Assembly (NCBI RefSeq): GCF_018861295.1
Contig: NZ_JAHLDM010000024.1
Coordinates: 22,362-86,361, forward strand
Direction of reading: 5' to 3'
DNA length: 64,000 nucleotides
Source: Clostridium_AD estertheticum_D
GTDB lineage: Bacteria > Bacillota > Clostridia > Clostridiales > Clostridiaceae
The position numbers and the translations under genes are program-made. Below, one piece after another: positions 17,915 through 26,942 of this stretch. How positions within the stretch are numbered: position 1 is the stretch's first letter; the number at the start of each line of letters is the position of its first letter. A model generated the notes under the pieces. That model saw nothing but the letters and a program-made list of their open reading frames with translations, made no database searches and was not told where the DNA came from.

Positions 17915-19171
17915 TTATTTATAAGTTACCTTATTTTTTCTATTAACTAAAGCTACAACTCTATTCATTTCGTTATTAACTATCATGTACCCTTCATCTA
18001 CACCCATTCCTGGTTTTGCTAAACATTGGTCTGCTCCACAAGCAATAGCTATGTTTGTGCATACTTCTGCCGATCTATTAGTTTCATTACATGTTCCACC
18101 ACAGTATGCTCCACGGCCCTGTTTTTTGCAGTATAGTATTGATTCAATTATATTGTTAACTCCACCTAAATCTGGTGTTTTTATTTGAAGCATATGACCT
18201 GCTTTCTTATCCGCAAATAATACTACGTCTTCATATGTGTTACACCATTCATCTGCAACTAATTCTACATTAATTTTTCTATTATCAAGTTCTGCCGTTA
18301 AACCTGCTAATGATTCAACTTGTCTTTCTCTGTGCTCAACATCCATTGGTCCTTCGATTCTTAAATGGAATGGTTTTGCAGCTTCTTCTAGTGTTGATAT
18401 ATAATTTGCCATAGCTTTTATATCATTATTAAACGCAATTCCTATTGTTCCATATACGTCAATGTGGAATATTGGATTATAATTCTCATCAGTTCTTAAA
18501 TTTAACACTCTACTTCTTAACCACTCAACATAAGCTAGTAATTTTTCGCCCTTAAGCCCTAATTTCTCTTTTACATTATTTATTAATGCGTGAGGCATTA
18601 CATCTGCACCCTTTATTATCATTTTATCTACATTATTGTATCTATCATCACCCGATTGTGTAAAAATAGGAATTCTCTTAATTTCTACGCAAGTATTGTA
18701 TTCATCACGCACAATTTCTGCCATTGTTACCTTTTTAGATTTTGCGACAGCATCAAGAATAGCCTGAGTTATTCCGTATCTTATTGCTGTATGAAGTCTT
18801 TTACCATCTACTAACATGTGGTCAAACTCTTCTGCGAGCATTTTAAAGCTTTCTAATTCCCTACCTATTAATTTTGGTGCTATTTCTTTTTCAATAATTG
18901 GTATAAAATCTTTTGAGAGGAATAATGGATCCCTTCCACCTGCCCCAGAATATTGTACTGCTGCACAATCTCCATAAGCCACCTGACCATCTTCAAGTAT
19001 AATCATTACTGATATCGACTCTCCTGCTTGCCTAATAGATTTAAATCCTTCTGTTACTGCTTCGCCTACATATGAAAAGCCATCATGTTCTGCACCACTT
19101 TTTATAGCTCTTTGGTCATCAAAATAAAATCCTGTTCTTCCTTTTGAACATACCACATCAATAATTTTCAT
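17915..19171 (-). CDS. mal: Methylaspartate ammonia-lyase
   Basis: A ~418-residue enolase-superfamily enzyme that deaminates L-threo-3-methylaspartate to mesaconate. It closely resembles the Clostridium tetanomorphum enzyme from memory: MKIIDVVCSKGRTGFYFDDQRAIK start, CAAVQYSGAGGRDPLF, and ADVMPHALINN holding the catalytic His (about 194). HIDVYGT, IEGPMDVE and VADEWCN supply the Mg ligands, and QIKTPDLGG holds the catalytic Lys (about 331). I use the ATG at 19169-19171 behind GAGGAAGG rather than the in-frame GTG three codons upstream. It sits between glmE and citD. Confidence 0.97.
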   Translation of the reverse strand: MKIIDVVCSKGRTGFYFDDQRAIKSGAEHDGFSYVGEAVTEGFKSIRQAGESISVMIILEDGQVAYGDCAAVQYSGAGGRDPLFLSKDFIPIIEKEIAPKLIGRELESFKMLAEEFDHMLVDGKRLHTAIRYGITQAILDAVAKSKKVTMAEIVRDEYNTCVEIKRIPIFTQSGDDRYNNVDKMIIKGADVMPHALINNVKEKLGLKGEKLLAYVEWLRSRVLNLRTDENYNPIFHIDVYGTIGIAFNNDIKAMANYISTLEEAAKPFHLRIEGPMDVEHRERQVESLAGLTAELDNRKINVELVADEWCNTYEDVVLFADKKAGHMLQIKTPDLGGVNNIIESILYCKKQGRGAYCGGTCNETNRSAEVCTNIAIACGADQCLAKPGMGVDEGYMIVNNEMNRVVALVNRKNKVTYK

Positions 19172-19215
19172 AACATACACCTTCCTCTCTATAATTTTTA
19201 AATAACAAATCAGTC

Positions 19216-20673
19216 CTATCTTTTTGCTGGTCTTCCTATAAGTTCTCCATTTCCTACTGCGAATACATCATCTATAGTCATTTGAAAGCTCACTTTTCTC
19301 TTTTCAAATTTTGCTCTCTCTTCAAGTTTTTTCATATTTAAATCTATTAATTCCTGTGAAAATGGTATATTCCCAAATTTTAGATATCTTATTGATCCAT
19401 CGTTGTCTCTTGCAGGCATCATTTTACCAGCATTATATTTACTTGGTGCAAATGGTATATCAATAATTCCCATTTCAAATCCCTTAACTACACCTATAGC
19501 TAAGTCACCTTTTCCGATTTCATATATCTTATCTAACATACACTTTGTTTCAGCTTTTATTATTTCCATCTCTGTTTTTAAATCTTGGGACATATGCATC
19601 TTTTGGCCACGCAATAAGTTTAAAGTCATCTTTGTAGTCCTTATACCCTCAGCATTAGCTTCTTTAGTAGGAATACCTACAGCTTCATGTGGAGTTTTAA
19701 CTATTACTTTTGTTGCTCCCGCAAGTGCTGCAGTTCCTGCCCCTGTAGATATAACTCCAAAAGCTTTTGCTTCATCTTCTGGGAATCCCCCCATCCACTC
19801 ATGTAACACCGTTGTTAAATATACATCTTTATAGCCATTAGCCTTTAAGTATTCATCGCATTGCTGCTCTAAGGCTCTTATAGCTGCTATATCTTGTATT
19901 AAATTTCCGCACTGACCATATCCAACTGTAATGTTTTTAACTCCTTGCTCTGCAGCAAGTAAAGCTTCGATTATTGCAACTGCATTTGATGTGCTAGGAG
20001 GAACTAGTGTTCCTGTTAATGGTCCAAAAGGCTCTCTATTTATTGATATTCCTTGTTCTTCATAAAATCCAACAAGTCTATCACAATATTGCCAGTCCAA
20101 AATTGACTTTGTTAAAGGTGCATTTTTGGCATATGGAATATTGTACGATATGCATCCACCTTCATTGGAAGTCCAACCCGAGGCATGTGTTATTTCAGCT
20201 AATAATCTTGCATCTGGAGTTCCATGCCTTGATTCTAATGGAACATTTATTGCCTCAAAAACTTGTCTACACCCTTTAACTCCATGGTTAACTGCTGGGA
20301 ATCCATTTAATAGCGATCGTCCTGCCTTTATACTCTCTTTTATTCCAATCTCACACTCATCATATCTATTAAGTCTTGTATAACTATCTATTGTTGTTGG
20401 TAGTAAATCTGCTCCACCCTCAATTTCTAAATATCTTAATAATTCAATATGCTTGTCAATTAATGCAACACCTGCTCTTGGCTGTGCAAGTGTTATACCG
20501 GCTTCTTTAGCCTTCCTTAGTTTTTTTGCAAAATTTTTGTGATCTGGAATTTTCTTATTGTATTCTACAGCTTCTTTTAAATCTACCTCTTTACCTGTTG
20601 GCCATTGCTCTAATACTTCTTTTCTAACCTCAAAGAAATCATCGGTTGTCCACTTCTTATTTTTTATTTCCAA
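19216..20673 (-). CDS. glmE: Glutamate mutase epsilon (large) subunit
   Basis: The 485-residue catalytic TIM-barrel subunit of adenosylcobalamin-dependent glutamate mutase, which rearranges L-glutamate to L-threo-3-methylaspartate with GlmS. Length and blocks fit the family: ILAQPRAGVAL-like segment, GFPAVNHGVKGCR, ESRHGTPDARLLAEI, GGCISYNIPYAK and FAPSKYNAGKMMPARD. It follows glmL by 17 bases and precedes mal. Confidence 0.97.
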   Translation of the reverse strand: MEIKNKKWTTDDFFEVRKEVLEQWPTGKEVDLKEAVEYNKKIPDHKNFAKKLRKAKEAGITLAQPRAGVALIDKHIELLRYLEIEGGADLLPTTIDSYTRLNRYDECEIGIKESIKAGRSLLNGFPAVNHGVKGCRQVFEAINVPLESRHGTPDARLLAEITHASGWTSNEGGCISYNIPYAKNAPLTKSILDWQYCDRLVGFYEEQGISINREPFGPLTGTLVPPSTSNAVAIIEALLAAEQGVKNITVGYGQCGNLIQDIAAIRALEQQCDEYLKANGYKDVYLTTVLHEWMGGFPEDEAKAFGVISTGAGTAALAGATKVIVKTPHEAVGIPTKEANAEGIRTTKMTLNLLRGQKMHMSQDLKTEMEIIKAETKCMLDKIYEIGKGDLAIGVVKGFEMGIIDIPFAPSKYNAGKMMPARDNDGSIRYLKFGNIPFSQELIDLNMKKLEERAKFEKRKVSFQMTIDDVFAVGNGELIGRPAKR

Positions 20674-20690
20674 TGATATTACCCCCCTGC

Positions 20691-22085
20691 TTATGCTTTT
20701 ACTAAATATTTTTTCATAATTCTAACTGCTTTATCCGGATAATATTCGGATAATAGGCCCATTGCAGATAATATATACGTTTTATCAATCAAATACATTG
20801 CTTTACGTGGTTTTAAATACATTGGATTTTCTTCATTAAATGCTCCTGCTTTTAAAATATCTTTTGGATTCTCACTGTGTATTAATACTCCACCTGTCCC
20901 TATCATATATTTCACTTCCATAAGATCTTTACCTATTTGAGTATACATGGCTCCCATTGGTGTGTGTGTGCTTTCAATAGTACCTACATGCCTCTCCATT
21001 GATAACTCTGTTGCAACTTTAGCCATAGCCTCATCAAAATGTATTTCCTCCTTAGTAGTCGGAACCATCTTTATGTGTTCTACTCTATATTTACAATTTG
21101 CATCAATATCAATTTTTCTCTCAGGGTCACAAAGATACTTTCTCATCTTCCTGCTACCAGCTGCCTCTCTTAGTGAAATTGCAGAATATCTCATTCCAAG
21201 ATCGCCTTCGACCGTTCTCTTAGCAAAAGGTTCCTCAAGCCCCCTTGTGGTAACTCCACCCTTCGTAGGTTCCCCCTCTGATATAGAATGTATATCTGTT
21301 GTTGCACCACCAATATCAATTACTATTAAATCCCCTAAACCGCTTTCCTCATCACTGCCATCACTAAGTATCCTTGCAGCCTTTAGCACAGCTGCTGGTG
21401 TTGGCATTAAAATACCTTTTATTAACTCTTCTGCATTTCCGAGTCCCTTAGCGTCAATTATTTTTTCCATAAATACTTTTCTAATTTCTTCTCTCGCTGG
21501 CTCTACATTTAGTTTATTTAGCGAAGGCATTACATTTTCAGTAATTGTAAAATACATTTTAGCTTTAGTAAATATTTGTCTTACCTCATCGCTTGTTACC
21601 TTATTTCCAGCTACAACTATTGGTAATCTAACTTCATTTTCAGCTAACATTTTTGCATTGTGTATAATGCACTCTTTGTTGCCACCATTAGTTCCACCTG
21701 CAAGAAGTATTATATCTAAATTTGAATTTTTAATTTCTTTTATTTCATCTAAAGTTAATTCATAGCTATATACTTTTAATACTCTTGCTCCAGCTCCAAG
21801 TGCAGCTCTTTTGGCAGCCTCTGCAGTTAACTCTGGCACAAGCCCAATAGCTACCATTTTAAGTCCTCCTGCAGCTGAGGAGCATGCTAATTTTTTAATG
21901 AAATTAACATTTTTTCCAATTAACTTTTTTTCTATTTTTAAATAGGCCTTTTCAAAGCCTATCATTATATTCTCCTCTATTGTGGTTATATCTTTAGCTG
22001 TAGCAATTACCTCTTCCTTTTCGAGATCTACAACCGTTAGTTTTGTATAGGTACTTCCAAAATCTATGAGTAAATAAGCATCCAC
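20691..22085 (-). CDS. glmL: GlmL/MutL, glutamate mutase-associated ASKHA ATPase
   Basis: A 464-residue actin/hexokinase-fold protein (LLIDFGSTYTKLTVVD phosphate-1 motif at the N-terminus, VIDIGGATTDIHS phosphate-2 near the middle). It is encoded between the two mutase subunits, as in C. tetanomorphum and C. cochlearium, and is generally held to be a reactivating chaperone that exchanges damaged cobalamin. Its stop is adjacent to the glmS gene (one base apart from glmE-side spacing of 17), so translation is probably coupled. Confidence 0.94.
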   Translation of the reverse strand: MDAYLLIDFGSTYTKLTVVDLEKEEVIATAKDITTIEENIMIGFEKAYLKIEKKLIGKNVNFIKKLACSSAAGGLKMVAIGLVPELTAEAAKRAALGAGARVLKVYSYELTLDEIKEIKNSNLDIILLAGGTNGGNKECIIHNAKMLAENEVRLPIVVAGNKVTSDEVRQIFTKAKMYFTITENVMPSLNKLNVEPAREEIRKVFMEKIIDAKGLGNAEELIKGILMPTPAAVLKAARILSDGSDEESGLGDLIVIDIGGATTDIHSISEGEPTKGGVTTRGLEEPFAKRTVEGDLGMRYSAISLREAAGSRKMRKYLCDPERKIDIDANCKYRVEHIKMVPTTKEEIHFDEAMAKVATELSMERHVGTIESTHTPMGAMYTQIGKDLMEVKYMIGTGGVLIHSENPKDILKAGAFNEENPMYLKPRKAMYLIDKTYILSAMGLLSEYYPDKAVRIMKKYLVKA

Positions 22086-22517
22086 TTATATCACTCCTAG
22101 TAATGTCGTAATTCCTAAATCCTCTCTTAAATCATGTATTGTTGTCTCAATCGTAGTACCTGGTGGATATATCCTATCAAATCCCATTTCACGAAATCTC
22201 TTGGTTACTTGTTGCCAATTTTGTTTTCCTACAACTATATTCCCACCTACAAGAAGCAATATGCCCTTCAAACCTGCCTCATCACATTTTTCTCTCATAC
22301 CTCTGCAATCGATTTCACCTTGTCCATAAAGTGAAGATACTATTATAGCATCTGCATTAGTTTCAACAGCTGCATTAATAAAATCCTCTTGTGGAGAAAG
22401 TACCCCTATATTTATAACATTAAATCCAGCTTCCGTTAAAGCATAATCTAAAATTTTATTACCAACTGCGTGACAATCTGATCCTATTACTCCTAGAACT
22501 AAAGTCTTCTTAATCAT
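22086..22517 (-). CDS. glmS: Glutamate mutase sigma (B12-binding) subunit
   Basis: A 143-residue Rossmann-like cobalamin-binding subunit. The base-off/His-on motif DxHxxG is seen as Asp14-Cys-His16-Ala-Val-Gly19, with the later SSLYGQGEIDCRG and LLVGGNIVVG blocks. It starts behind AGGAGGT, 52 bases after the GntR regulator gene, and directly abuts glmL. It is slightly longer than the ~137 residues of the characterised enzyme. Confidence 0.97.
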   Translation of the reverse strand: MIKKTLVLGVIGSDCHAVGNKILDYALTEAGFNVINIGVLSPQEDFINAAVETNADAIIVSSLYGQGEIDCRGMREKCDEAGLKGILLLVGGNIVVGKQNWQQVTKRFREMGFDRIYPPGTTIETTIHDLREDLGITTLLGVI

Positions 22518-22569
22518 TTTAAAAAACCTCCTAAATAATTTTTTAAAACATTAATAATTTTTTAAAACA

Positions 22570-23538
22570 TTATTTTTTAAACTCTATCTCGATAATCCTC
22601 GACTTAAGTGCTTTTACTGAGCCATCATCTAAACTATACAAAAATTGTATTATTTCCTTATTACTAGAATTTATATTATTTACATCCGTAAATCTTCCAG
22701 GTGATACTATCATCACATCTGATTTTTGAATTATATCCTTAAGTTCATTATAATCAGTGGTATTTGAGTATTCTATATCAATTTCAGATAATCCCGCTTT
22801 TTCTAACGCTCTTTTTACTTTAAACATGAATTGTTCAGATATACATACAAATGCAAACTTTGTATGCTCGCCATATCTAGCAATCTTAACTATTGGCTCT
22901 AAATTAGGTTTTATAGCAACTCCTAGAATTTCTTTATTAAGGCCAACCGTTAACCTTGTAACTTCATTAATGTGATTGAATGTGGTTATTATAAACTCAG
23001 CCTTTCCAATCTTATCTTTCGTAACATTGTCCATCTTTTCTAATTCACCTATGGTCATATGCATTACATTCATATTACTATTGTTACTAAGTTGCTCACT
23101 AAACATTTTAGCTTGTTCTATATTGCACTCTACGTATATTGCTACTATTTTCTCCATTAACTGTTTTTTCTCAACTACCCTTTGCATTACTAAATCTAAA
23201 AACACTTCCGGTTCCATTCCTATTTCTAAAGCTTCCTCTAGTCCTAAGTCAATAAATTTTATAATCTTTTTCTTCACATCTAGGCTCTCCCAACATACAG
23301 CTTCTTCAACTACAAATGTTCCTTTTCCTTGATATGATTTCAAAGCTCCCTCTTGCTCCAATGCTTTATACGCAGCACTTACAGTATTTCTACTTACATT
23401 TAATTGCTGGGACAATTCTCTCTCTGTAGGTAATTTTGTTCCAACCCTTAGGGTTCCTTTTTTAATTGCATCCATAATTTGCATTTTAACTTGAATATGA
23501 AGTAGTACTCCATTGTTTTTAATTATTTCAATGTCCAT
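22570..23538 (-). CDS. GntR-family regulator of the glutamate-fermentation operon
   Basis: A ~322-residue regulator with an N-terminal GntR winged helix (LRVGTKLPTERELSQQLNVSRNTVSAAYKALEQEG). Its ~240-residue C-terminal domain is not a PLP-aminotransferase, since the length and the Lys motif do not fit; it may be a ligand-sensing domain. I place the start at 23536-23538 behind AGGAGAG; the longer frame would start inside the promoter. It is the first gene of the glmS-to-citF operon. Two palindromes flank its own promoter, so it probably represses itself and the operon until an effector appears (inference). Confidence 0.85.
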   Translation of the reverse strand: MDIEIIKNNGVLLHIQVKMQIMDAIKKGTLRVGTKLPTERELSQQLNVSRNTVSAAYKALEQEGALKSYQGKGTFVVEEAVCWESLDVKKKIIKFIDLGLEEALEIGMEPEVFLDLVMQRVVEKKQLMEKIVAIYVECNIEQAKMFSEQLSNNSNMNVMHMTIGELEKMDNVTKDKIGKAEFIITTFNHINEVTRLTVGLNKEILGVAIKPNLEPIVKIARYGEHTKFAFVCISEQFMFKVKRALEKAGLSEIDIEYSNTTDYNELKDIIQKSDVMIVSPGRFTDVNNINSSNKEIIQFLYSLDDGSVKALKSRIIEIEFKK

Positions 23539-23568
23539 AAAAATCTCTCCTAATCCGTGTTTTATTAT

Positions 23569-23580
23569 TGGACTACTCCA
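23569..23580. promoter_or_regulatory. GntR operator candidate O2
   Basis: TGGACTACTCCA, an inverted repeat (TGGA...TCCA) just downstream of the predicted transcription start of the gntR-glm operon. It is 33 bases from the start of a near-identical site O1, about three helical turns. Confidence 0.65.
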
Positions 23581-23590
23581 TTTCTCACTT

Positions 23591-23619
23591 ATATTACCAT
23601 ATGGACTAATCCAATTCAA
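23591..23619 (-). promoter_or_regulatory. Promoter of the gntR-glmSLE-mal-citDEF operon with operator O1 in its spacer
   Basis: On the minus strand, -35 TTGAAT (23614-23619), a 17-base spacer and -10 TAATAT (23591-23596) precede gntR by about 50-80 bases. The spacer contains TGGATTAGTCCA (23602-23613), the same palindrome type as O2. Occupancy would occlude the promoter. Confidence 0.7.
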
Positions 23620-23840
23620 TTGTTGTTTTATAGGCCTTTAATGTTGTTTTTATTCCTTTAGCTCAATTAGGCATGATTACCTAGCTTATTCTTAGTTTTA
23701 TACTATATTTTACAATTAAGTATAAATCAACTATTTCCATCGAAAAGTAAAAAGCACAATCATAATAATTTAACCTGTGCTATAAATTGGATCAAATATG
23801 GTCTCATATATTTCTCAAATGAATATGATCTTAATTCTGT

Positions 23841-24719
23841 CTATACATTATTGCTATTCATGTATTGTTCTACAAGATATAAAAATATTGTTACGGAAAG
23901 CAAATCCGCACTTCCACCAGGGCTTATATTTTTCTCTATAAACTCTACACATAAACTATCAATTTTACTCCTGCCAATATCAGTTTTCATTCCTCCAAGT
24001 TTAATTATATCTATTGTTTTTTCTCTTACGTCATGTAGAACCTGTGGGTTATGTCTATAAATTATAGTAGTATCCTCGCAGATTTGCATTATCCCAATCA
24101 GTGTATGAACTAGCCTATCATTGATATTTAGCTGGAGATTTTGTTTATAAAAATTCAATGCAAAATTGAAAACTGTTGGAATTCCCTTTTCTACTTCACC
24201 ACGTACGCCTTGAGTTTTATATTTAAAAAACAGTTTTTCACCGTGGCTTAACTCCACATTATCTTCTAAAGATGAAAGTTCATTCTCTACTATCCCTTTA
24301 GTCATTTCCTTTATAATATCTTGAATACATTTAAACTCTTTTTTGTCAAAAATCGCTTTTCCTGTAGCTGCACAAGCAACCCCCATTAAGAAAAGCATAC
24401 CCTTATGAGTATTAATCCCTCTAGTTTTAGCAAACATATCTTTTTCGGCCTCTAACCCTATTCGTCTAATGCCATTAAAAATTTCTTTATATGTCTTACC
24501 CGAAAGACCTTCTTGGACAAATAAAGCTAAATACTTACTTAAAGCCGATGTACTATCTATAAAAGTATATAAATTCATATCCGTGTGAGCTCCATTAGAC
24601 ACTGGTGATATTAATCCCGGTGATGGAAAACAAGATATTTCATATATCATTGCCTGAATTGCAAAGCTACTAATTGTCATCGAAACTTTGTTTATTGTAT
24701 ATACTTTTTCATTTTCCAT
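23841..24719 (-). CDS. citG: Triphosphoribosyl-dephospho-CoA synthase
   Basis: A ~292-residue CitG-family enzyme making 2'-(5''-triphosphoribosyl)-3'-dephospho-CoA, the prosthetic-group precursor of citrate-type lyases, from ATP and dephospho-CoA. Signature blocks are CFPSPGLISPVSNGAHTDMN, GINTHKGMLFLMGVACAA, and SPGGSADLLSVTIFLY near the C-terminus. The start at 24717-24719 lies behind GGAGAG; a further in-frame ATG 7 codons upstream is possible. It is divergent from citC, with about 200 bases between. Confidence 0.93.
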   Translation of the reverse strand: MENEKVYTINKVSMTISSFAIQAMIYEISCFPSPGLISPVSNGAHTDMNLYTFIDSTSALSKYLALFVQEGLSGKTYKEIFNGIRRIGLEAEKDMFAKTRGINTHKGMLFLMGVACAATGKAIFDKKEFKCIQDIIKEMTKGIVENELSSLEDNVELSHGEKLFFKYKTQGVRGEVEKGIPTVFNFALNFYKQNLQLNINDRLVHTLIGIMQICEDTTIIYRHNPQVLHDVREKTIDIIKLGGMKTDIGRSKIDSLCVEFIEKNISPGGSADLLSVTIFLYLVEQYMNSNNV

Positions 24720-24916
24720 TTTATCTCTCCAATTATTCATTAAAATTATTCATAATAGAAACATCCATGTAAATCAATTACATTATAATCCTTATTATTA
24801 TAAATTATCTAAAAATTAAATACTTTTTAATTTTCAGTAATTTTTCTTTACATAATTTAGTATAAAGAATAAACTATCTGTATAGATATGGTAAAACTTT
24901 CATAAGGAGGCTTTTC

Positions 24917-25960
24917 ATGTATAGTTATAATGTTGAAAGAATTAATTTAAAGGATGAATATAAGTTAAAAGAAGTTAAAGATTTTCTACAAACATTTGAT
25001 CTACTACTTGATGACGACGTCGATTATACTATAGTTATTAGACAAAATGAAGATATTAAAGCCACTTGCTCTAAGTCAAAAAACGTGTTCAAATGTTTTG
25101 CAGTTTCAAATGATTTAAGAGGAGACGGGGTATGCACTATATTGCTAGAAGCACTATCAGATAAACTTTTTAAGGAAGGTATTTATCATAGTTTTATATT
25201 CACTAAGGTAAAAAATACTGATATATTTACATCCCTTGGATACAAACTTGTACATAAGATAGATAATGTAGCCCTGCTTGAAAGTGGAATATATGATATA
25301 AAAGAATATTTAGAAAATATAAAAAAAGAATACAATATAACTTCAAATATTCAAAGGTCAGCAATAGTTATGAATTGTAATCCCTTCACCTTGGGACATA
25401 TGTATTTAATAGAAGAGGCTGCAAGGCAAAGCGCAGAAGTGCTGGTATTTATAGTTGAAGAAGATAAATCCTCTTTTCCATTTATCTATAGATATTCTAT
25501 GGTTAAAGAAGGTGTTTCCCATTTAAATAATGTGCGGGTGATTAAAGGTGGAGAATATATTATTTCACAGGCTACGTTCCCATCCTATTTTTTAAGAAAA
25601 GAAGATGTAATACTAAAGGCATATACTACATTAGATGCATCAATTTTCGGAAGATATTTTTGTAAAGCTCTAAATATAACTAAAAGATTTATAGGAGAAG
25701 AACCTTATTGTAAAGTTACAAACGCTTATAATGAAGCCTTAAAAGAAATACTACCCACCTATGGAACCGAAGTTGTAGAAATAAAAAGGAAAGCTATTAT
25801 GGGCGCCATTATCAGTGCTTCAAATGTAAGGAAGTTAATTAAGGAAGAACAACTAGACCATATTGAACATATAGTACCAATTTCCACATGGAAATTTTTA
25901 AATACTCTAGTAGGAAAGGAGATAGTGGAGAAAATAAGAATCAGCGATTCTCCACATTAA
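24917..25960 (+). CDS. citC: [Citrate (pro-3S)-lyase] ligase (acetate:SH-lyase ligase)
   Basis: A 347-residue protein that acetylates the thiol arm of the lyase ACP using ATP and acetate, switching the lyase on. Residues ~1-130 form a GNAT-like domain (VSNDLRGDGVCTILLEAL). Residues ~150-345 are a nucleotidyltransferase domain with the NPFTLGHMYLIEEAA motif and a C-terminal ISASNVRKLIKE block. The start follows AAGGAGG. It is followed by citX after 7 bases. Confidence 0.94.
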   Translation: MYSYNVERINLKDEYKLKEVKDFLQTFDLLLDDDVDYTIVIRQNEDIKATCSKSKNVFKCFAVSNDLRGDGVCTILLEALSDKLFKEGIYHSFIFTKVKNTDIFTSLGYKLVHKIDNVALLESGIYDIKEYLENIKKEYNITSNIQRSAIVMNCNPFTLGHMYLIEEAARQSAEVLVFIVEEDKSSFPFIYRYSMVKEGVSHLNNVRVIKGGEYIISQATFPSYFLRKEDVILKAYTTLDASIFGRYFCKALNITKRFIGEEPYCKVTNAYNEALKEILPTYGTEVVEIKRKAIMGAIISASNVRKLIKEEQLDHIEHIVPISTWKFLNTLVGKEIVEKIRISDSPH

Positions 25961-25967
25961 TTATGAT

Positions 25968-26480
25968 ATGTATACTGCAGAAGATATAATGCTCGCAAGA
26001 GAAATACGAATTAAATATCAAGAGGAACTAGTGAAGCAATATAAAATTCCACTACTTGTTATTAGAGTTAATTATCCAGGAATTAATAAAAACAATTATT
26101 ATTCACATGAAATAACTAGGATTATGGACAAAATAATCTGTGAACTGTTTTCTAATTCTATTATTTTCAAAAAAATCATTACAACTGCTGAAGGCTTAAT
26201 TGTAATCATGTGTATTAATAATGGAGCAAGAGATATCAAATTAATGACACTTAATTTAGAGGATAACCACATTTTAGGAAGATGTGTAGACCTAGATGTA
26301 TATGATGAAAAAGGTAGAAGTCTTAGTAGAAGAGATTTTGGGTTAGAAATGAGAAAATGCTATATTTGTGACGATATAGCTCATATTTGTGTAAGAAGTA
26401 AAAAACACAGCATAGAAGAGGTTGAAGGATTTATTAAAAGCAGATTTTCAGAATATACGAAAAAATTCGCAACTATATAA
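25968..26480 (+). CDS. citX: Apo-citrate-lyase phosphoribosyl-dephospho-CoA transferase
   Basis: A 170-residue CitX protein that attaches the triphosphoribosyl-dephospho-CoA arm to the CitD serine. The family core GRCVDLDVYDEKGRSLSRRDFG followed by RKCYICDDIAHICVRSKKHS is clear at about 103-145. It lies 7 bases after citC with little ribosome site of its own, implying translational coupling. It presumably serves both citDEF sets, as no second citC, citX or citG is in the window. Confidence 0.93.
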   Translation: MYTAEDIMLAREIRIKYQEELVKQYKIPLLVIRVNYPGINKNNYYSHEITRIMDKIICELFSNSIIFKKIITTAEGLIVIMCINNGARDIKLMTLNLEDNHILGRCVDLDVYDEKGRSLSRRDFGLEMRKCYICDDIAHICVRSKKHSIEEVEGFIKSRFSEYTKKFATI

Positions 26481-26499
26481 ACAACAAATTTACAATTTA

Positions 26500-26508
26500 T
26501 GGTATAAT
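26500..26508 (+). promoter_or_regulatory. Extended -10 promoter for the leader/68-codon gene
   Basis: TGG-TATAAT forms a perfect -10 (26503-26508) with an upstream TG, about 20 bases after citX ends. No good -35 is seen, which is common for extended -10 promoters. Transcription would begin at about 26515, just before the paired leader. Confidence 0.55.
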
Positions 26509-26519
26509 AAATTTAAGAG

Positions 26520-26600
26520 GTACATGATTGTTAGTACTATAGCAAGAACACCCTTGGATATAAAAAAGTATATTAAATTTCGGTACTAACTTATATGTAC
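26520..26600 (+). ncRNA. Candidate structured 5' leader RNA
   Basis: Two collinear stems close an 81-base domain. GTACAT (26520-26525) pairs with ATGTAC (26595-26600) and GTTAGTAC (26530-26537) with GTACTAAC (26583-26590), separated by symmetrical 4-base internal loops. An inner CAAG/CTTG hairpin is possible. It lies between the extended -10 and the AAAGGAG site of the small ORF at 26630. I recognise no known riboswitch class in it. Confidence 0.5.
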
Positions 26601-26629
26601 TACACTAAACAAGAAAGGAGCATTAGCCT

Positions 26630-26836
26630 ATGGTAGATTCAATTGTAGCATGCAAAAAAGATTTCAATTATCACCATGGAAGTGGATTAAACCTGTCAAT
26701 ATCTAAGGGCGATACAGCAAAAATATTCATATATGGAAAAAACATTGTTAGTTTTTACATGTTATCTTGCGTAGATCGCCAATCAGAAGGATATAAATTA
26801 ACACTTTTACCAGAAGAATACACTGAAAATTTTTAG
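26630..26836 (+). CDS. Small hypothetical protein, 68 residues
   Basis: I do not recognise it. The predicted product is soluble and mixed (SGLNLSISKGDTAKIFIYGKN, then YKLTLLPEEYTENF), which looks like beta strands of a small barrel; it has no Cys pair or membrane segment. It has a good AAAGGAG site nine bases before the ATG and its own predicted promoter and structured leader, which supports its being real. A strong hairpin follows about 105 bases downstream. It stands alone between citX and the GGDEF gene. Confidence 0.5.
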   Translation: MVDSIVACKKDFNYHHGSGLNLSISKGDTAKIFIYGKNIVSFYMLSCVDRQSEGYKLTLLPEEYTENF

Positions 26837-26942
26837 GTAGTTCAACTACTACCACATAAATTTTAAAGTTTTCACTGAATTATTTAGCGATTCCATTAAT
26901 TATCTGTTTTATTATGGTTACCGTATTTTCTTTACTATTCTT

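Noticed and set aside
19403..19834. Plus-strand 143-codon frame opposite glmE
   Set aside because: Antisense shadow with no start signal; glmE is unambiguous.
20947..21765. Long plus-strand frame (272 codons) opposite glmL
   Set aside because: It lies wholly antisense to a clear ASKHA ATPase gene, has no ribosome site and has low-complexity Ser/Ile-rich translation; it is a shadow frame.
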